Source: Cryptomeria japonica
Taxonomy: Eukaryota > Streptophyta > Pinopsida > Cupressales > Cupressaceae
Assembly: GCF_030272615.1 (NCBI RefSeq)
Contig: NC_081405.1
Span: 570,769,095-570,833,094 of the forward strand
DNA: 64,000 nt
Direction of reading: 5' to 3'
A program made the translations under genes and the position numbers. Shown in pieces: positions 22,790 through 35,198 of this stretch (the first letter of the stretch is position 1; each line of letters begins with the position of its first letter). The notes under the pieces were generated by a model, which was not told the origin of the DNA, did not search any database, and was given only the letters and a program-made list of their open reading frames with translations.

Positions 22790-22905
22790 GAACCTTGGGG
22801 TCCTAAGGCACCCTGGACCCCTAGGGCATTCTGGTCCCATGGGGGCACCATGGTCCACCTAGGGCACCCTGGTCCCACCTAGGCGCCCTGGTCCCTCTCT
22901 AGGGT
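22790..22905. repeat. GC-rich repeat upstream of PMD gene A
   Basis: Four or five units of GGCACCCTGGTCCC type lie here, including GGCGCCCTGGTCCC near 22882. The motif family is the one in the LTR clusters, and the same arrangement is at 45640-45775. Confidence 0.6.
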
Positions 22906-22989
22906 GACTAGTGGCAACACGAGATCAGGCGATTGAATGTTAGAATAGATAGAATGAATCCTTTGATTAGATGATAATGATGATGATCA

Positions 22990-25190
22990 ATTACTGATGA
23001 TAGGATGCTTCTCTTTTTGCAGAAACTACCATACATCCATGAGCATACTACCAGGCTCAGCTTCTGGAGCCTTTGGGAGCAGATCCCAAGGCTGATAGTG
23101 TGGGAGAGGGAGTTGCTACATACAATAGGCTTGTGGTATACGATGACTATGTCAGCCATCAGATTCCATTTGGCAATGTTGATATTGTATCATGCACCTT
23201 TTCATCAAGGGGGAGACCATAAGATATTGATCTGGCCATACAAAGGAGGATTATAGAAGAGAGGAGGTGTATGTTGTGGGAAGAGTGATACTTGGTGAGA
23301 TGAGGGGCTGTATCATGGTCAACTGGCTCCTACACCCTACTGACAAGGTTCCATTAGTGAGGTGACTCATGATTGTGACCCTTGCATTAGCTGTGTGCCC
23401 TAGTGGGCATGACACACACATGCATGGAGGACTTATCTACACTATCCGAGTGATGGAGAGACATAGGAGGGTATACTCTTGGGGTTGAAGCATGCTTCAA
23501 CATCTCTATCACAACATTGGGGAGTATGTATTTGGGTAGGGATGTAGCCTTATGACATGCACACTACTACAGGTGTGGATGTTCAAGCATATTACCTATA
23601 CTATGCCTGCTAGAGCCCCTATAGACTTACTCCTACAATAGCCTAGGGTATTTTTGTATGCACTTACCGCGAGTGGCGATTTGGCAATCTCTTCCATTGG
23701 AGGTGGAGCTTAGATAGATTGATAGCAGGTGGAGTCCTATGGAGACCCTACATTAGGATGAAAATGTGGGCATGGATACACATGAAATTGTTCAGTATGC
23801 AGAGGAACTGTCTACTAGAGGGGCGGTACAGTCACATAGTCATTCCCTTCTACTTCGACCGAGTCCGGTGGTAGATCAGGTTCTAGAAGTGTGTTACTAT
23901 TGATGTGCCTATGTACATAAGACACTCATGCATGATGGTGAGGCTAGGAGTCAGTCCTAAGCCTACCAGTGATGAGATGAACATCATGGATTCAGACAAG
24001 TTGGATCAAGACATTGCGATAGACTATAGAGATGATGCAGGTGCGCACCAATAGTACATCACATGGTGGGGGAGGACATACCCAGGAGCCATCTTCCCAG
24101 CAGACTTCCCTGGAGGGAACCCCAGACCATGGAGACAGACAGATGATAGAGAGGGATTCAATCCATCCAAGGAGGGCTTAGATGATCAGGCCGACGAAAT
24201 AGGAGAGCAGGTTACAGGTGGAGACGAAGATGATCCTAACACCAGATCATTAGATCAGGATAAAGATGATGAGGAGGATGGAGAGGAGGAGGACGAGGAT
24301 GAGGAGGATGAGGACGAGGACAAGGATGAGGAGGAGGATGAGGACAAGGTGGAGGATGATGACGATGAGGAGGAAGAGGAGGAGGAAGAGGACAAGGAAG
24401 AGGAAGGCAATGAGGAGGAGGACGAGGAGGAGGATGAGTCAAATACAGTTCCTCATCACTCTAGGGAGGACACCATAGCCCTAGACCCACTGAGTCTTCC
24501 ATTATGGGTGGCGAAGGACCATATAAGGGGTCCTGATCCTAGTCCCAATCGGCCCATACCCATTATATAGAGATAGTATGAGCACGAAGAGCCTAGCAGT
24601 TCCCAGTCTCAAGCGGTCTCTTTCCACGATCCCTACTGGGGAGAGGGAGATCCAAGTAAGGTTTCTTGTTTTAAATAGAATTTATGCATCTTGTTTAGAT
24701 TTGAGGATATAGAATATTACTGATAAAAAATTCTCTCTTTCTTGCAGCTACCATCTAGGAGTGGCATTCTTTTATTCAGAATGCAATGACAGACCTCATC
24801 ATGATTGCACTCATTCCTAGTTCTTCACAAATAGCGCATAGATCCCAGAGGAGTGCAGGATGACATGAGGACATTTTCTCCCCTATTCGGATGGAGATGG
24901 ATGTCCTACAAGATAGATTATGATAAACAGAGCATATCCTAGTAGCGTCACAGACAAAGGAAGCCACATACCATGAGATTATGATGGAGAGGGATTGTAC
25001 AAGCTCCTTGCAGAGCCACTCATGGTCCATATCATGATACACCACCATGGGTTCACCCTTATAGCCAGAGCAGGAGGGGGCATGTACCCACCACCCTCTA
25101 GCTACTAGTCCTAGGGATAGGAGATGATCTACCTGTATTGATGTATATATTATAATACTCATGGATATGTATCTATTTATGCTCATGTAA
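22990..25190 (+). pseudogene. Plant mobile domain (PMD) gene A, core deleted
   Basis: This copy is colinear with the PMD gene at 45895-48000. It begins after a TTTTTGCAG acceptor with LPYIHEHTTRLSFWSL. An 83-bp deletion at about 23183, relative to copy 2, removes the diagnostic PMD core and shifts the frame. Later parts keep DYRDDAGA (near 24020) and an acidic tract encoded by a long GAG/GAC microsatellite (24255-24440). A donor-like GTAAGG near 24656 and an acceptor-like TTGCAG near 24748 mark a probable intron. It cannot encode a working protein. Confidence 0.7.
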
Positions 25191-25220
25191 TCTCAAACAT
25201 GTTATTTTAATGCTTAAACA

Positions 25221-25724
25221 ATATGTTGTCCTTAGGGGTCCTATGGTGTCCCATGAACCCTTCTGACCCATTAGGACACCATATGAATTATTATGACACC
25301 ATATTGGGTTGCTTTGGGTCCTATGGTGTCTTAAGGGGTCATATTATGTCCTACAACCCCTTAAGACACCAAATTGTGTCGTTATGGGTCATATGGTATC
25401 CTAAGGTGTCGTAGGACACAATATGACCCCTTAGGACACCATATGACCCAAAGCGACCCAATATGCTGTCATTAGGGATCATATGATGTCCTAAGGGGTC
25501 ATATGATGTCTTAAAGGGGTCATATGACACAATATGACCCATTAAGACACAATATGACCCATAACGGCCAAATATGGTATCTTAGGGGGTCATATGTTGT
25601 CCTAAGGGTTCGTAGGACACCATATAACCCCTTAAGACACCAAATTGTGTTGATATGGGTCATATGGTGTCCTAAGGGGTCGTATGACACAATGTGACCC
25701 CTTACGACACCATATGACCCCTAA
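25221..25724. repeat. Palindromic repeat array
   Basis: This is about 500 bp made of the word GGTCATATGGTGTCCTAAGG and its reverse complement, in mixed order and with variants. For example, 25384-25450 holds the word, a short spacer, then its reverse complement. Single strands could fold into several hairpins of 20 or more bp. The array starts exactly where element A loses homology with copy 2. Confidence 0.8.
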
Positions 25725-25824
25725 TCTCTCTCTCTCTCCCTCTCCTCCTCTCTATCTCTCTCCCCTAATCTCTCTCTCTCCCTCTCCTCTCTCTCTCCCT
25801 TCCCCCTCCCCATCTCTCTCTCTT

Positions 25825-25887
<63 letters not shown>

Positions 25888-25913
25888 TCCTCCTATCTCT
25901 CTTTCTCCCCTAA

Positions 25914-25944
<31 letters not shown>

Positions 25945-25945
25945 A
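25725..25945. repeat. CT-rich microsatellite
   Basis: About 220 bp of imperfect CT repeat with CCCC interruptions. It gives spurious Ser-Leu frames. Confidence 0.95.
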
Positions 25946-26076
25946 AAATATGACTAATAAAATCCGATATCAGATTTAATCGGATATCTGATTTCTGTCA
26001 TTGCCATTAATGTGGCAGTTTGGTCAAAAAAAGGCAACAATGGGAAAAAAATTTGGGACCACAAATTTATACATTA

Positions 26077-26094
26077 AAATCAGATATCCAATTT
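26077..26094 (+). repeat. Left inverted terminal motif
   Basis: AAATCAGATATCCAATTT is the exact reverse complement of 35199-35216. A hairpin follows: GTGGGCCA 26116-26123 pairs with TGGCCCAC 26139-26146. Two further GATATC motifs lie at 25965 and 25984. Confidence 0.6.
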
Positions 26095-26277
26095 TTATAC
26101 ATAAAAAAGAGCCTCGTGGGCCATTTTGTGGATTCCAGTGGCCCACAGTCTGCATATTCTATTTTCTGTCGATGATCACAAGTTTTCAGATAAGTTGAGA
26201 CAAATTTGTGCTTTTGGGAGATTCTTAAAGTCAAATCTTACATTGTCAATCATGTGGGAGCATTTGCGCGGAGGGAA

Positions 26278-29174
26278 ATGGGGAGTAGTAGTCGTCAGAA
26301 GTCTAAACACAAAAGAAAACTTTCAAATGACCAAATTGAAGTGTATAGAGAAAGAGATAGAGAATATCATAGGAGGAGAAGACAAGGTATGTTAAATATT
26401 GCTAATGTTACTTCAAGTGAAGAGGAAATTGAATTTGAAAATGTGCCACAAGTTATTGAAAATGAAAATGTAGATTTTGAAAGAAAATTTTGAAAATGTT
26501 GAAAATATTGAAAGTGATAATGAAAATGCTCAACATGTGGAAAATTTTGACATAGGAGGTGAAAATATGGAAAACTTTGACATTGATGGTGGAATTGCTC
26601 AACCAAGTGAACCATATGTAACACCTAATTACTTTAAAAATCAAGACCCTCTCATGGATGAAAGAAAAATTCCAAATCCAAGACCTTCAAGAACCCCAAA
26701 ATGGTTATTTGAAATCGATGAGAACATTATTGCTAATCTTGAAGGCAAGAGGTCAACAAGAACTGTTCAGTTGTGGGCTACATAACTTTTCAACCAAAAT
26801 TTTAGCAATAAGACATTGACTGAGCAATGCCAACTCTTTGTTCAATTGCTAAAGATGACAAAGATGAGACCATTGCTAAACAAATTGAAGATTCGTATGA
26901 ACAAGAAGATGGAGAGAAATTCTATTATTGTAAAAATTCTATGCTCTCAATTAATTTGGAAAGAATACCAAAGAAAGAGATAAGAGAGCTACTCGAAGAG
27001 TGATTACAATCTCCTTAGTAAGCCATCAATTGAGGAAGGCTTGTCAAATGAGTCAAACTTGTGTTGATTTTAACATAAACCATAAAACTTTGGATAGAGC
27101 ACTTGCACGAAGACAAAGACTTCACGATCCACTTCAACAAGATACATGGGATTTTGGTGGGAGGCTTCCACATGTTGATAGAAAGTTGACTGACAATGTG
27201 AAGGAGGAGATTCAACAATTTTGGCATTCTAGTTCTAGAGTGTCACCCAATGTAAAGGACATTTTGAAATTAAGAATCGACAACGAAGACTGCACACCGC
27301 ATCCCAAACATTTCTTGGAATCAAGCCAAACAATGTTGTACAAAAAAAATTGTGAAGTACATCCAACTTTGAAAATATCACAAAGGGTCTTTGAATCTTT
27401 GAAACCATTTTATTGTGTTCCTCTTAAGATTCACAATACTTATTGTTGCAAGTACCATGTGGAGTTTTCAATGTACCATGAACTTTTATCTCATAGTCGT
27501 TCTACAATGCATACTAATGATATGTTGTAGGAGTGTGGTGCAATGCTATTTCCGAGATCATCAAGAGACTTGCAAGATCTATTTTTATGCCCTAGAGATG
27601 ATGGCTGCTATTTATATAGAAATGATTGTTTGAATGAGAAGTGCTCAGAATGTGGTAGGTTGTCAAAGTTTGTTTCATGTTTTCATGAGGGCAGCGAACA
27701 TGAGTTTGGAAAGAATTATGTTGGGAAAAAAAGATATAAGATAGTGAAATATACTTTGAAGAGTGGAGGTGAAGGTTTTAGTTGCGAATTAGTCTCAAGA
27801 GAAGTGAGTATTGTTGATTTTATTTTGGATTTTAAGGAAAATCTTTTCTACAAGTATGCAAGGCACACCCATAGGTCTCAGTGGTTGGATCAATAGTTCA
27901 AGATGTGTAAGAACTCTTTCCTGATTGGCACTATTGTATCGGTGGTTGATTTTACAGAGAACTATACATTGCAACCACAGAATGAGGTACAGTCTCAGTA
28001 CTACAATTCAGTCCAAATTGCTATTTTTGTTCACATTACATATAGACATGCTCCTGATAGTACATAAGAGGACAGGAAAATAATCAAGGAGTATCATTTT
28101 TATATGAGTGATGATAGATCACACTCCTCCATGTATGTGCAACATTCTTTCAAGAATTTTTTTGAGTTCTTGCATGAGAAAGATATTACAATTGACTGAC
28201 ATATAATATGGTCAGATAACTGTACAGGTCAATTCAAGAATGCCCGTATGTTTTATTGGTTGAGTATAATGCATGTAGAGAGGCGTATACCTCATATTTG
28301 GTGTTTTTTTGAGGCAGGGCATGGGAAGGGAGAGCATGATGGAGTAGGTGCATGTTTGAAGAGAGCTCTAGTTAAGGAGCAATTGAGGATTTCAGGTACA
28401 AATTTCTCTAATGCACATTCTATTGTTGATTGGTGTAGTTCAACATTGTCACATGGAGGTACTCTTGATTTAGTAGTGACTAGATTCTTTTGGTTGGTTG
28501 AGGAGGGAACAGTGGGAGATAGATTGGATTGTCAAAAAATTAAAGATTCTTCAAAGATGCATTCATTTCTCAGCTCAGATGCAAGTACATGGACCATTTG
28601 GACATGAGCGTTGGCTTGTTTTTGTCAGAGTTGTGTTTGGTGTGATTAGGATCAGTGCGATTCAAGTGAGTGGGTTGATACGTGGGTTCCCCACTATCTA
28701 ACTCCTTTATCTCAAACAATATCCTTGTCAAACGATGACATGGAAAGTTCACTTGAGTATGACCATCTATCAGATCTTGTACAGCCAGGACATGTTATTG
28801 CAGTTGTCACACCGCAAGGGAATGAAGAGAGATCAGAATATTGGTTGGCATGATGTGTACAGGGAAAACAAAAGCTAACACAACTTGTGATAGATGATGG
28901 CGGGTTCACATATCCTACAGGTTCAATTGTTGTTGTGGGAACTTGGCTGCGAACATACATGATTAGAAAGAATGGCATACCTGCATTTGAAGACTATGAG
29001 AGACACAAAACCATTATAATATATTCACACCTTATTATAGCTATAAATGTCAAGTTGTTGAAGCATCAAGAAAAATTGAAGACCAAAGAGCCATGCACAC
29101 TGACTACTGTTGATCATGAAGCAATACTAAATACTCTTAAGCAAAGAGATGACCCTTCAGTCACACTTGAGTAG
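26278..29174 (+). pseudogene. Broken DDE/D-type transposase, superfamily not identified
   Basis: The start ATG at 26278 (MGSSSRQKSK) opens a basic N-terminus, then an acidic Asn/Glu-rich part in another frame (26477-26785). From 27000 to 29174 one frame holds throughout, broken only by stops at 27528 (TAG), 27894 (TAG), 28065 (TAA), 28197 (TGA), 28605 (TGA) and a few more. It contains a Cys-rich patch (NEKCSECGRL), then VVDFTENY, WSDNCTGQFK and FFEAGHGKGEHDGVGA. The Asp codons at 27948 and 28215 and the Glu at 28332 (or Asp at 28338) are spaced about 89 and 39-41 residues, fitting an RNase H-fold DDE/D triad. HGKG..DG.GA..KR patterns recur in poorly characterised eukaryotic transposase-like proteins, but I cannot name the superfamily. 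Confidence 0.6.
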
Positions 29175-30410
29175 TAGGTCTTTAATGGTGCCTTATTTTT
29201 TTTATCATGCATTTCATTTCAAACAATTATCTTTAAACCTTAATGTTCAAGTTTGTTATGTGTATATTAAGGATGTGTTGAAAATGCAGGTCTATTGATG
29301 AACATTTTTTTTGGCAACACGGGTTTCGCATGCACATAGCAGGTACACTCAGTATAATCGGAAGGAACGTATTTTTGCAACATGACTTATTATCATGCAT
29401 TTGATGAGATTTACAATTTTTGTTATTAGAGAACACTATTTGACAATTTTTGATGATATAATTATCGCAAAACCTTTATGCTCATGCAAGTCTTTTTTGA
29501 CGATATACAATAGTATCACATTATGATTTTTGCATAAACATAGTGGGTTCTGTTGATATAATTTGAAGGGACGTATTTTTGTGGTATATAATCCTACCTT
29601 TTCATTTATTATCATGCATTTTAGTTGAAGTGATTATCATAAAGCCTTTATGTTCATCCATGCATTTTATGTGTAGACTAACAATTCTTAAAAATACAGG
29701 TTCATGCTAGATCATTCGCTATTGACAAGACCCTCTCTTGGTGATGGTACATATTCCTTTATGCATAAACATTAAGTCAACTGAATGTATTGCTATTTTG
29801 AAATGACCATATCTACCATTGTCTTCAACCATGAGAGAAATGTAGTGAGAAGGGCTTTAATCAACATGCATCTTTCTTCAAAGTTATGCTTGTATACTTT
29901 GCAGAGAAACTAGTAAGTTTTGTAATAATACAATCTTGTACGTCTTAAAAATGTTTCAAATGATTTATTTATAATTTGCCAAACTATTTTGTATTAAGTG
30001 TTATAATTTATTTCTTGTAGCACATTCATTCCTCATAAAAAGATTACTTATTTTGGTCTTCATTTATATGCAGGCATTGTTGTACGTAAGCTTTTCTCTT
30101 AGGACATGAGGATGTCTGATGCAGATGAAGTGGGATGTTGTATTTGTATATGTATGTGAATTGATGTAACATTGTTATGATGATATATAATGTCCATGAG
30201 CAAATTGGTTTAGTTATATTGATGATATACAATGTATCTGTACATGAGTACATTGGTGTACTTGTATTGATAATGAAAAAAATAATAATGTTTGCATATC
30301 CCTTCATGGATGTCACATGCAAGTGTAATGGTAATTATGTGTATACAATACATGGAAATATTGATGATCATTATGTCTCTACAGTGTAATGCTTGTTTAT
30401 CTATAATTTA
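29175..30410. other. AT-rich spacer inside the DNA transposon
   Basis: No gene is seen. A loosely repeated theme (TTATCATGCATTT, TTATGTTCATG, GAAGGGACGTATTTTTG) occurs at about 29206, 29341, 29388, 29567 and 29610, suggesting old tandem duplication. Confidence 0.4.
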
Positions 30411-32492
30411 AGCACTTAGGGCGCTCAAGGGATGACATCGGTAGGGTATGACCCCGAGCGTTCGACTGAGTAGGGGGAAAAATAGGAGCATGCATAGGGT
30501 AATAATACCTAACTGGACATGTCGGAGCTGACGTTTCATCATCGTGATGAGAAGAATGAGAAATTGGCCACACGACAACATTCGATTGAGTGAGTCTGAC
30601 AATTTTTTTTGCCAACCAAAACATTGCTGACCTAATAAAACTGTAGGGCAACTTGAAAAATTGAGATAGTATTTTATAGGGACCTCTCTCGTCTCCCCAT
30701 AGGTTTAAATAGATCATTTGTAGGTGCCACAGATTCCAAGTTAGGGCCCATCAATGTTTGACAATTTTTAGCACTTAGGGCGCTCAAGGGACGACGTCAG
30801 TAGGGTATGACCCCGAGCGTTCGACCGAGTGGGGGGGGGGAAATAGGAGCATTCATAGGGTAATAATGCCTAATTGGACATGTCAAAGCTGACGGTTCAT
30901 CATTGCAACGAGCTGAACGCGAAATTGGCCATGCAACAACATTCGATTGAATGAGACTGACGATTTTTTTGCCAACCGAAAAAATGCTTCCCTAATAAAA
31001 CCATAGGGCAACTTGAAAAACCAAGATAGGCTTTTGTAGGGACCCCTCTCATGGCCCTTTAGGTTCAAACAAATTATTTGTAGGTGTGACAAATTTTGAG
31101 TTAGGGCCCGTCAAAGTTTGATAATTTTTAGCACTTAGGGCGCTCAAGGGACAACGCGGGTAGGGTATGACCCCGAGCGTTCGACCAAGTGGGGGGGAAA
31201 AATAGGAGCATGCATAGGGTAATAATGCCTAAGTAGACATGTCAGAGCTGACAGTTGTCATCGTGATGAGCTGAATGATAAATTGGCCACGCAACAACAT
31301 TCGATTGAGTGAGACTGACGATTTTTTTGGCAATCAAAAAATTTCTGCCCTAATAAAACCGTAGGGAAACTTGAAAAACTGAGATAGGCTTTTGTAGGGA
31401 CCCCTCTCACGGCCCCATAGGTTTAAATGGCTCATTCACAAGTGCCTCAGATTTTGAGTTAGGGCCCGTCAAAGTTTGACAATTTTTAGCACTTAGGGTG
31501 CTCAAGGGACGACACCGGTAGGGTATGAACTTAACCGTTTGACTGAGTGGGGGGGAAAAATAGGAGCATGCATAGGGTAATAATTCCTAATTGGACATGT
31601 TGGAGCTGATCGTTCATCATCACGATGAGATAAACGAGAAATTGGCCATGTGACAACATTCGATTGAATGAGACTGGCAATTTTTTTGCCAACCGAAAAA
31701 TTGCTGCCCTATTAAAACGGTCGGGAAACTTGTAAAACCAAGATAGGCTTTTGTAGGAACCCTCTCATGGCCCCGTAGGTTCAAACATATCATTTGCAAG
31801 TGCCACAGATTCTAAGTTAGGGCCCATCAAAGTTTGAAAATTTTTAGCACTTAGGGCGCTCAAGGGACGACGTCGATAGGGTATGACCCCGAGAGTTTGA
31901 TTGAGTGGGGGGGGGAAATAGGAGCATGCATAGGGTAATAATTCCTAACTAGACATGCCAGAGTTGACGATTCGTCATCGCGATGATCTGAATGAGAAAT
32001 TGGCCACGCGACAACATTCGATTGAATGAGACTGAAGATTTTTTTGCCAACCAAAAAATTGCTGCCCTAATAAAACCATAGGGCAACTTGAAAAACTGAG
32101 ATAGGATTTTGTAGGGACCCCTCTTGTGGCCCCGTAGGTTCAAAAAAATCATTGGCAGGTGCCACGGATCCTTAGTTAGGGCCCATCAAAGTTTGACAAT
32201 TTTTAGCACTGCGGGCACTCAAGGGACGACGTCGGTAGGGTATGACCCCGAGCGTTCGATCGAGTGGGGGGGAAAAATAGGAGCATGCATAGGGTAATAA
32301 TGCCTAACTGGACATGTCAGAGCTGACAGTTCATCATCATGATGAGCTGAACAAGAAATTGGCCACGCGACAACATTCGATTGAGTGAGACTGACAAATT
32401 TTTCGGCAACTGAAAAATTGCTGCCCTAATAAAACCCCTAGCATTCGACCGAGATGGGGGGAAAAATAGGACCATGCATAGGGTAATAATGA
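30411..32492. repeat. Satellite-like array, about 359-bp unit, six copies
   Basis: Units start with AGCACTTAGGGCGCTCAAGG at about 30411, 30770, 31130, 31488, 31846 and 32205, giving a period of 358-360 bp. Each contains TAGGGTATGACCCCGAGCGT, a poly-G run, TAGGAGCATGCATAGGGTAA and TTAGGGCCCATCAAAGTTTG. The last unit has an internal join and then stops at a minisatellite. Minus-strand open frames of 60-100 codons recur in the units, but the period is not a multiple of three. Confidence 0.9.
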
Positions 32493-32720
32493 ATTGTATC
32501 AAGTATTTTTCATTAAATGAATTGTATTGTAATGTTAATTAAATGAATTGTATTGTTCATTAAATGAATTGTATTGTATTGTTGATTAAATGAATTGTAT
32601 TGTTCATGAATTGTATTGTATTGTTCATTAAATGAATTATATTTTTCATTATACAAACAACACTTACGATAAAATGAAATGAATTGTATTGTTCATTAAA
32701 TAACCATTATTAACCATTGT
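32493..32720. repeat. AT-rich minisatellite
   Basis: Tandem copies of about 22 bp, TTAAATGAATTGTATTGTTCA, sometimes with an extra GTATT, lie directly after the satellite array. Confidence 0.85.
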
Positions 32721-32949
32721 TAATTATTGGAATGAAAATTAAAGATTTCCATGATAACACCACGCACGGATGAGAAATAATTTATATGATCGAATATCAA
32801 CTTCTGTATATATAAAAATGTCAAATGATCACAAATGTATGTCCATACACAAATATGGCATAAACACTAGCTAAAACAAAATGTATGTCCATATATAGAA
32901 TATACATGCCAACTAGACATGTAAGCATCCCAAAACTATCTATAACATC

Positions 32950-35060
32950 CTAAGTTGTTGATGGATCATCAAAATCGATCCTCTTCACCACACTGCTTGG
33001 CTTTGAAGGATCTTTCACAAGAAAGACAAACCACGATTAATATTAGTTATATTATATAATTCCCATTTGAAATGTTAACATAAAAATGAACTATAATTGA
33101 ACTATTCATGTTTACCTCATCTCCACGTTTTCTCTTCAGCTTTGCAGGACTCTTGATGTATGTCTTCGGTAGAGGAGGTATGTTTTGAATATTTTCATAC
33201 ACAACCTACATATGTTCAGAAACATGACATTGATACAAGTTAACATATAATTGTCACTGATATTAACAAATTATATCTACTAATTACAAAATAAAATAAA
33301 CACACATCTACTCGAGGCATCTCTTCTTCTTCTTCATCTTCAGGTATACTGGGTGTAGTCATCAAGAATGTGAAGCCAAAAATTCTTTGTATATATACAC
33401 AACAATTATATGAAACTATCAATCTATGTCTAGACATGTATAATCACTATAAGTTATTTAAACTATTCATTCAATCATATTTGTATTCAATTACCTTTCC
33501 CTTGTCTCCAATTGCACTACCAGATCCTAAATCACATTGCCTTGCACTCGTGCTGCTTGTGCCCTACAAGAGTAAAATAAGACATACATGCAAGTTACTA
33601 CATAATCTAATTAATACCAAAATAAATGATGAGAATGTATGTACAATAAAATACAAATGACTAGGTGCAATAATATATGTACCATCAAGCTATCAAGGCC
33701 AAATGAAATGGCTGACAAGGTGCCCTCCTGAATCTGTCTCAACTCCTCCTCGGTCATCAACTGTTAAAATAGCCCATGTAAATAAAAATTGGTACTTAAT
33801 ATTATCTAGATTATAGATATTCATTTAAAATATAACATGAACTGCGAAAATACAAATCTTACCACTACATCATCAATGTATGATGACGGTGCCTCCTCGC
33901 TTGTAGCATGTGAGGACTCCCTAGGCTATCCTCCAGTCTGTGTCATAACATCTGGTGCATCATGCATCTCATGCACCTCATAATCTACACTATTCGCAGG
34001 AGGATCAACGGGTTGTCCAACTAGACCCAAGCATACGTGCCCACACATGACACAACTATGGGGCACACATATGTGTGGAGCCGAGGATGACATTTCAGTG
34101 CCACCAGATGCACCGCTACCATCAAGAGTAGGTTGAGCTACTAACCTAGCCTGAGAAACCAAAAGGCTACTCAAAGAGTGAATAGTCAATATGGTATGTG
34201 AAGCCGCCTCACAAATGATATCAGGATGCTACACTACAGGTGGGGGATCAACAAGAGGAGGGGGGACATATGGTCCCTGGACTACTCTGACTGCCCCAGG
34301 TCTATTTTGGGGCATACCTAAACCTACACCCTGGAAATGTTGGATGTCAAAGTAGTTAACATGTTTGCGTAAAAAAAACTCAGCATACAATTTTTTTATG
34401 AAATAGAAGGGGACATCAAGATTGTTGTTGGGTGGTTTGTCGAAAGCCATCCACCAACGATCCCAAAAGTTTTTCACAATACCATCATTTGTGCACCATT
34501 TAATAGAAAGTTTTTTTTTTTGGGATCTACGGGTTGACTAGTGTGGGGATTCACAAACAATGAGGCGATAGTGGCTTTGGATATCTTGAGATCCTTGATA
34601 TCCTTATACGACAACCATCTGCATACTTTTCCCTCATAGAATCTCGCCACAAAAGGGCAGCATTGTGCTCATCAATCATGGTTTCCATACTCTTTATGAT
34701 CGATGTGAGAGGATCAAACATTGGGGGTTTAGACGAGGGATCCTACGATATACATCTGCAATCCCCCTCAATTCATTCAAATTTTGTGCAATCAAATCTT
34801 GAATTGAGGGGGGGTTTGGCAAAGGAGGGTTTGGTTGTTGCAGTTGTGGTTGATCAATGTTTTCATTGTTATCCTCTAGTTTTAACCTAATTTAATGTTA
34901 AAAATTGAATTTAGTTAACAAATTTAAATAATTTGGTATTTGATTTTAAAAAACATAGTTTTCATTAAAAAAACCATATTTTTAAAGAAAAATCAAATAA
35001 AAATTAACAAAAAAATACAAAAAATGAATGAAAATGATTGAAAACAATAAAATTCTTACC
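32950..35060 (-). pseudogene. Spliced second gene of the DNA transposon, function unknown
   Basis: A leader exon ends at 35060 before GTAAGA. Main exon 34875-33863 encodes a Pro/Gln-rich start, then KVCRWLSYKDIKDLK, NFWDRWWMAFDKPP and a Cys/His cluster (CVPHSCVMCGHVC), and ends before GTAAGA. Later exons are 33760-33683 (TEEELRQIQEGTLSAISFG), 33563-33495, about 33345-33303 (EDEEEEEMPRVD), about 33205-33115 (PPLPKTYIKSPAKLKRKRGDE) and 33011-32950, ending in TAG. All junctions used have GT and AG. Damage: two in-frame TAG codons (about 34211 and 33924) and at least one shift near 34740. It could be a DNA-binding accessory protein like TnpA of En/Spm; I see no sequence match that shows this. The start codon is unclear. 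Confidence 0.5.
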
Positions 35061-35198
35061 TTTCAATCTAGTTTTTAGCAATTTTTGGCCAAAACACCAG
35101 ATATCGGGTACACTGGATATTAGATTTTTATAAAATCATGCAGCCCATGAGTTAAAAATGACTCATGGGCTATCACTGTCGAAATATATTTGTCTCAG

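Larger units (their letters stand above)
20390..25221 (-). mobile_element. Truncated Tat-type element A: LTR plus 3' internal part with PMD gene
   Basis: The LTR (20390-22046) is followed by sequence colinear with 44869-48060 of copy 2, up to 25221, where it stops at a palindromic repeat array. Polyprotein, primer-binding site and second LTR are missing. Orientation follows copy 2, in which this end is the 3' end of a minus-strand element. Confidence 0.8.

Noticed and set aside
24236-24570. Arg-rich and Pro/His-rich frames overlapping the acidic tract
   Set aside because: They are other-frame readings of the GAG/GAC repeat; only the acidic frame fits the PMD gene.
25684-25953. Ser/Leu/Pro-only open frame
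   Set aside because: It is the translation of a CT microsatellite; no codon or domain signal.
30411-32492. CRISPR-like array
   Set aside because: Units of 359 bp are repeated whole, without short repeats and unique spacers, and the sequence is eukaryotic.
30397-32502. Recurrent minus-strand frames of 60-106 codons in the satellite
   Set aside because: Similarity follows from the tandem units themselves; the unit length is not a multiple of three and the ends differ from unit to unit.
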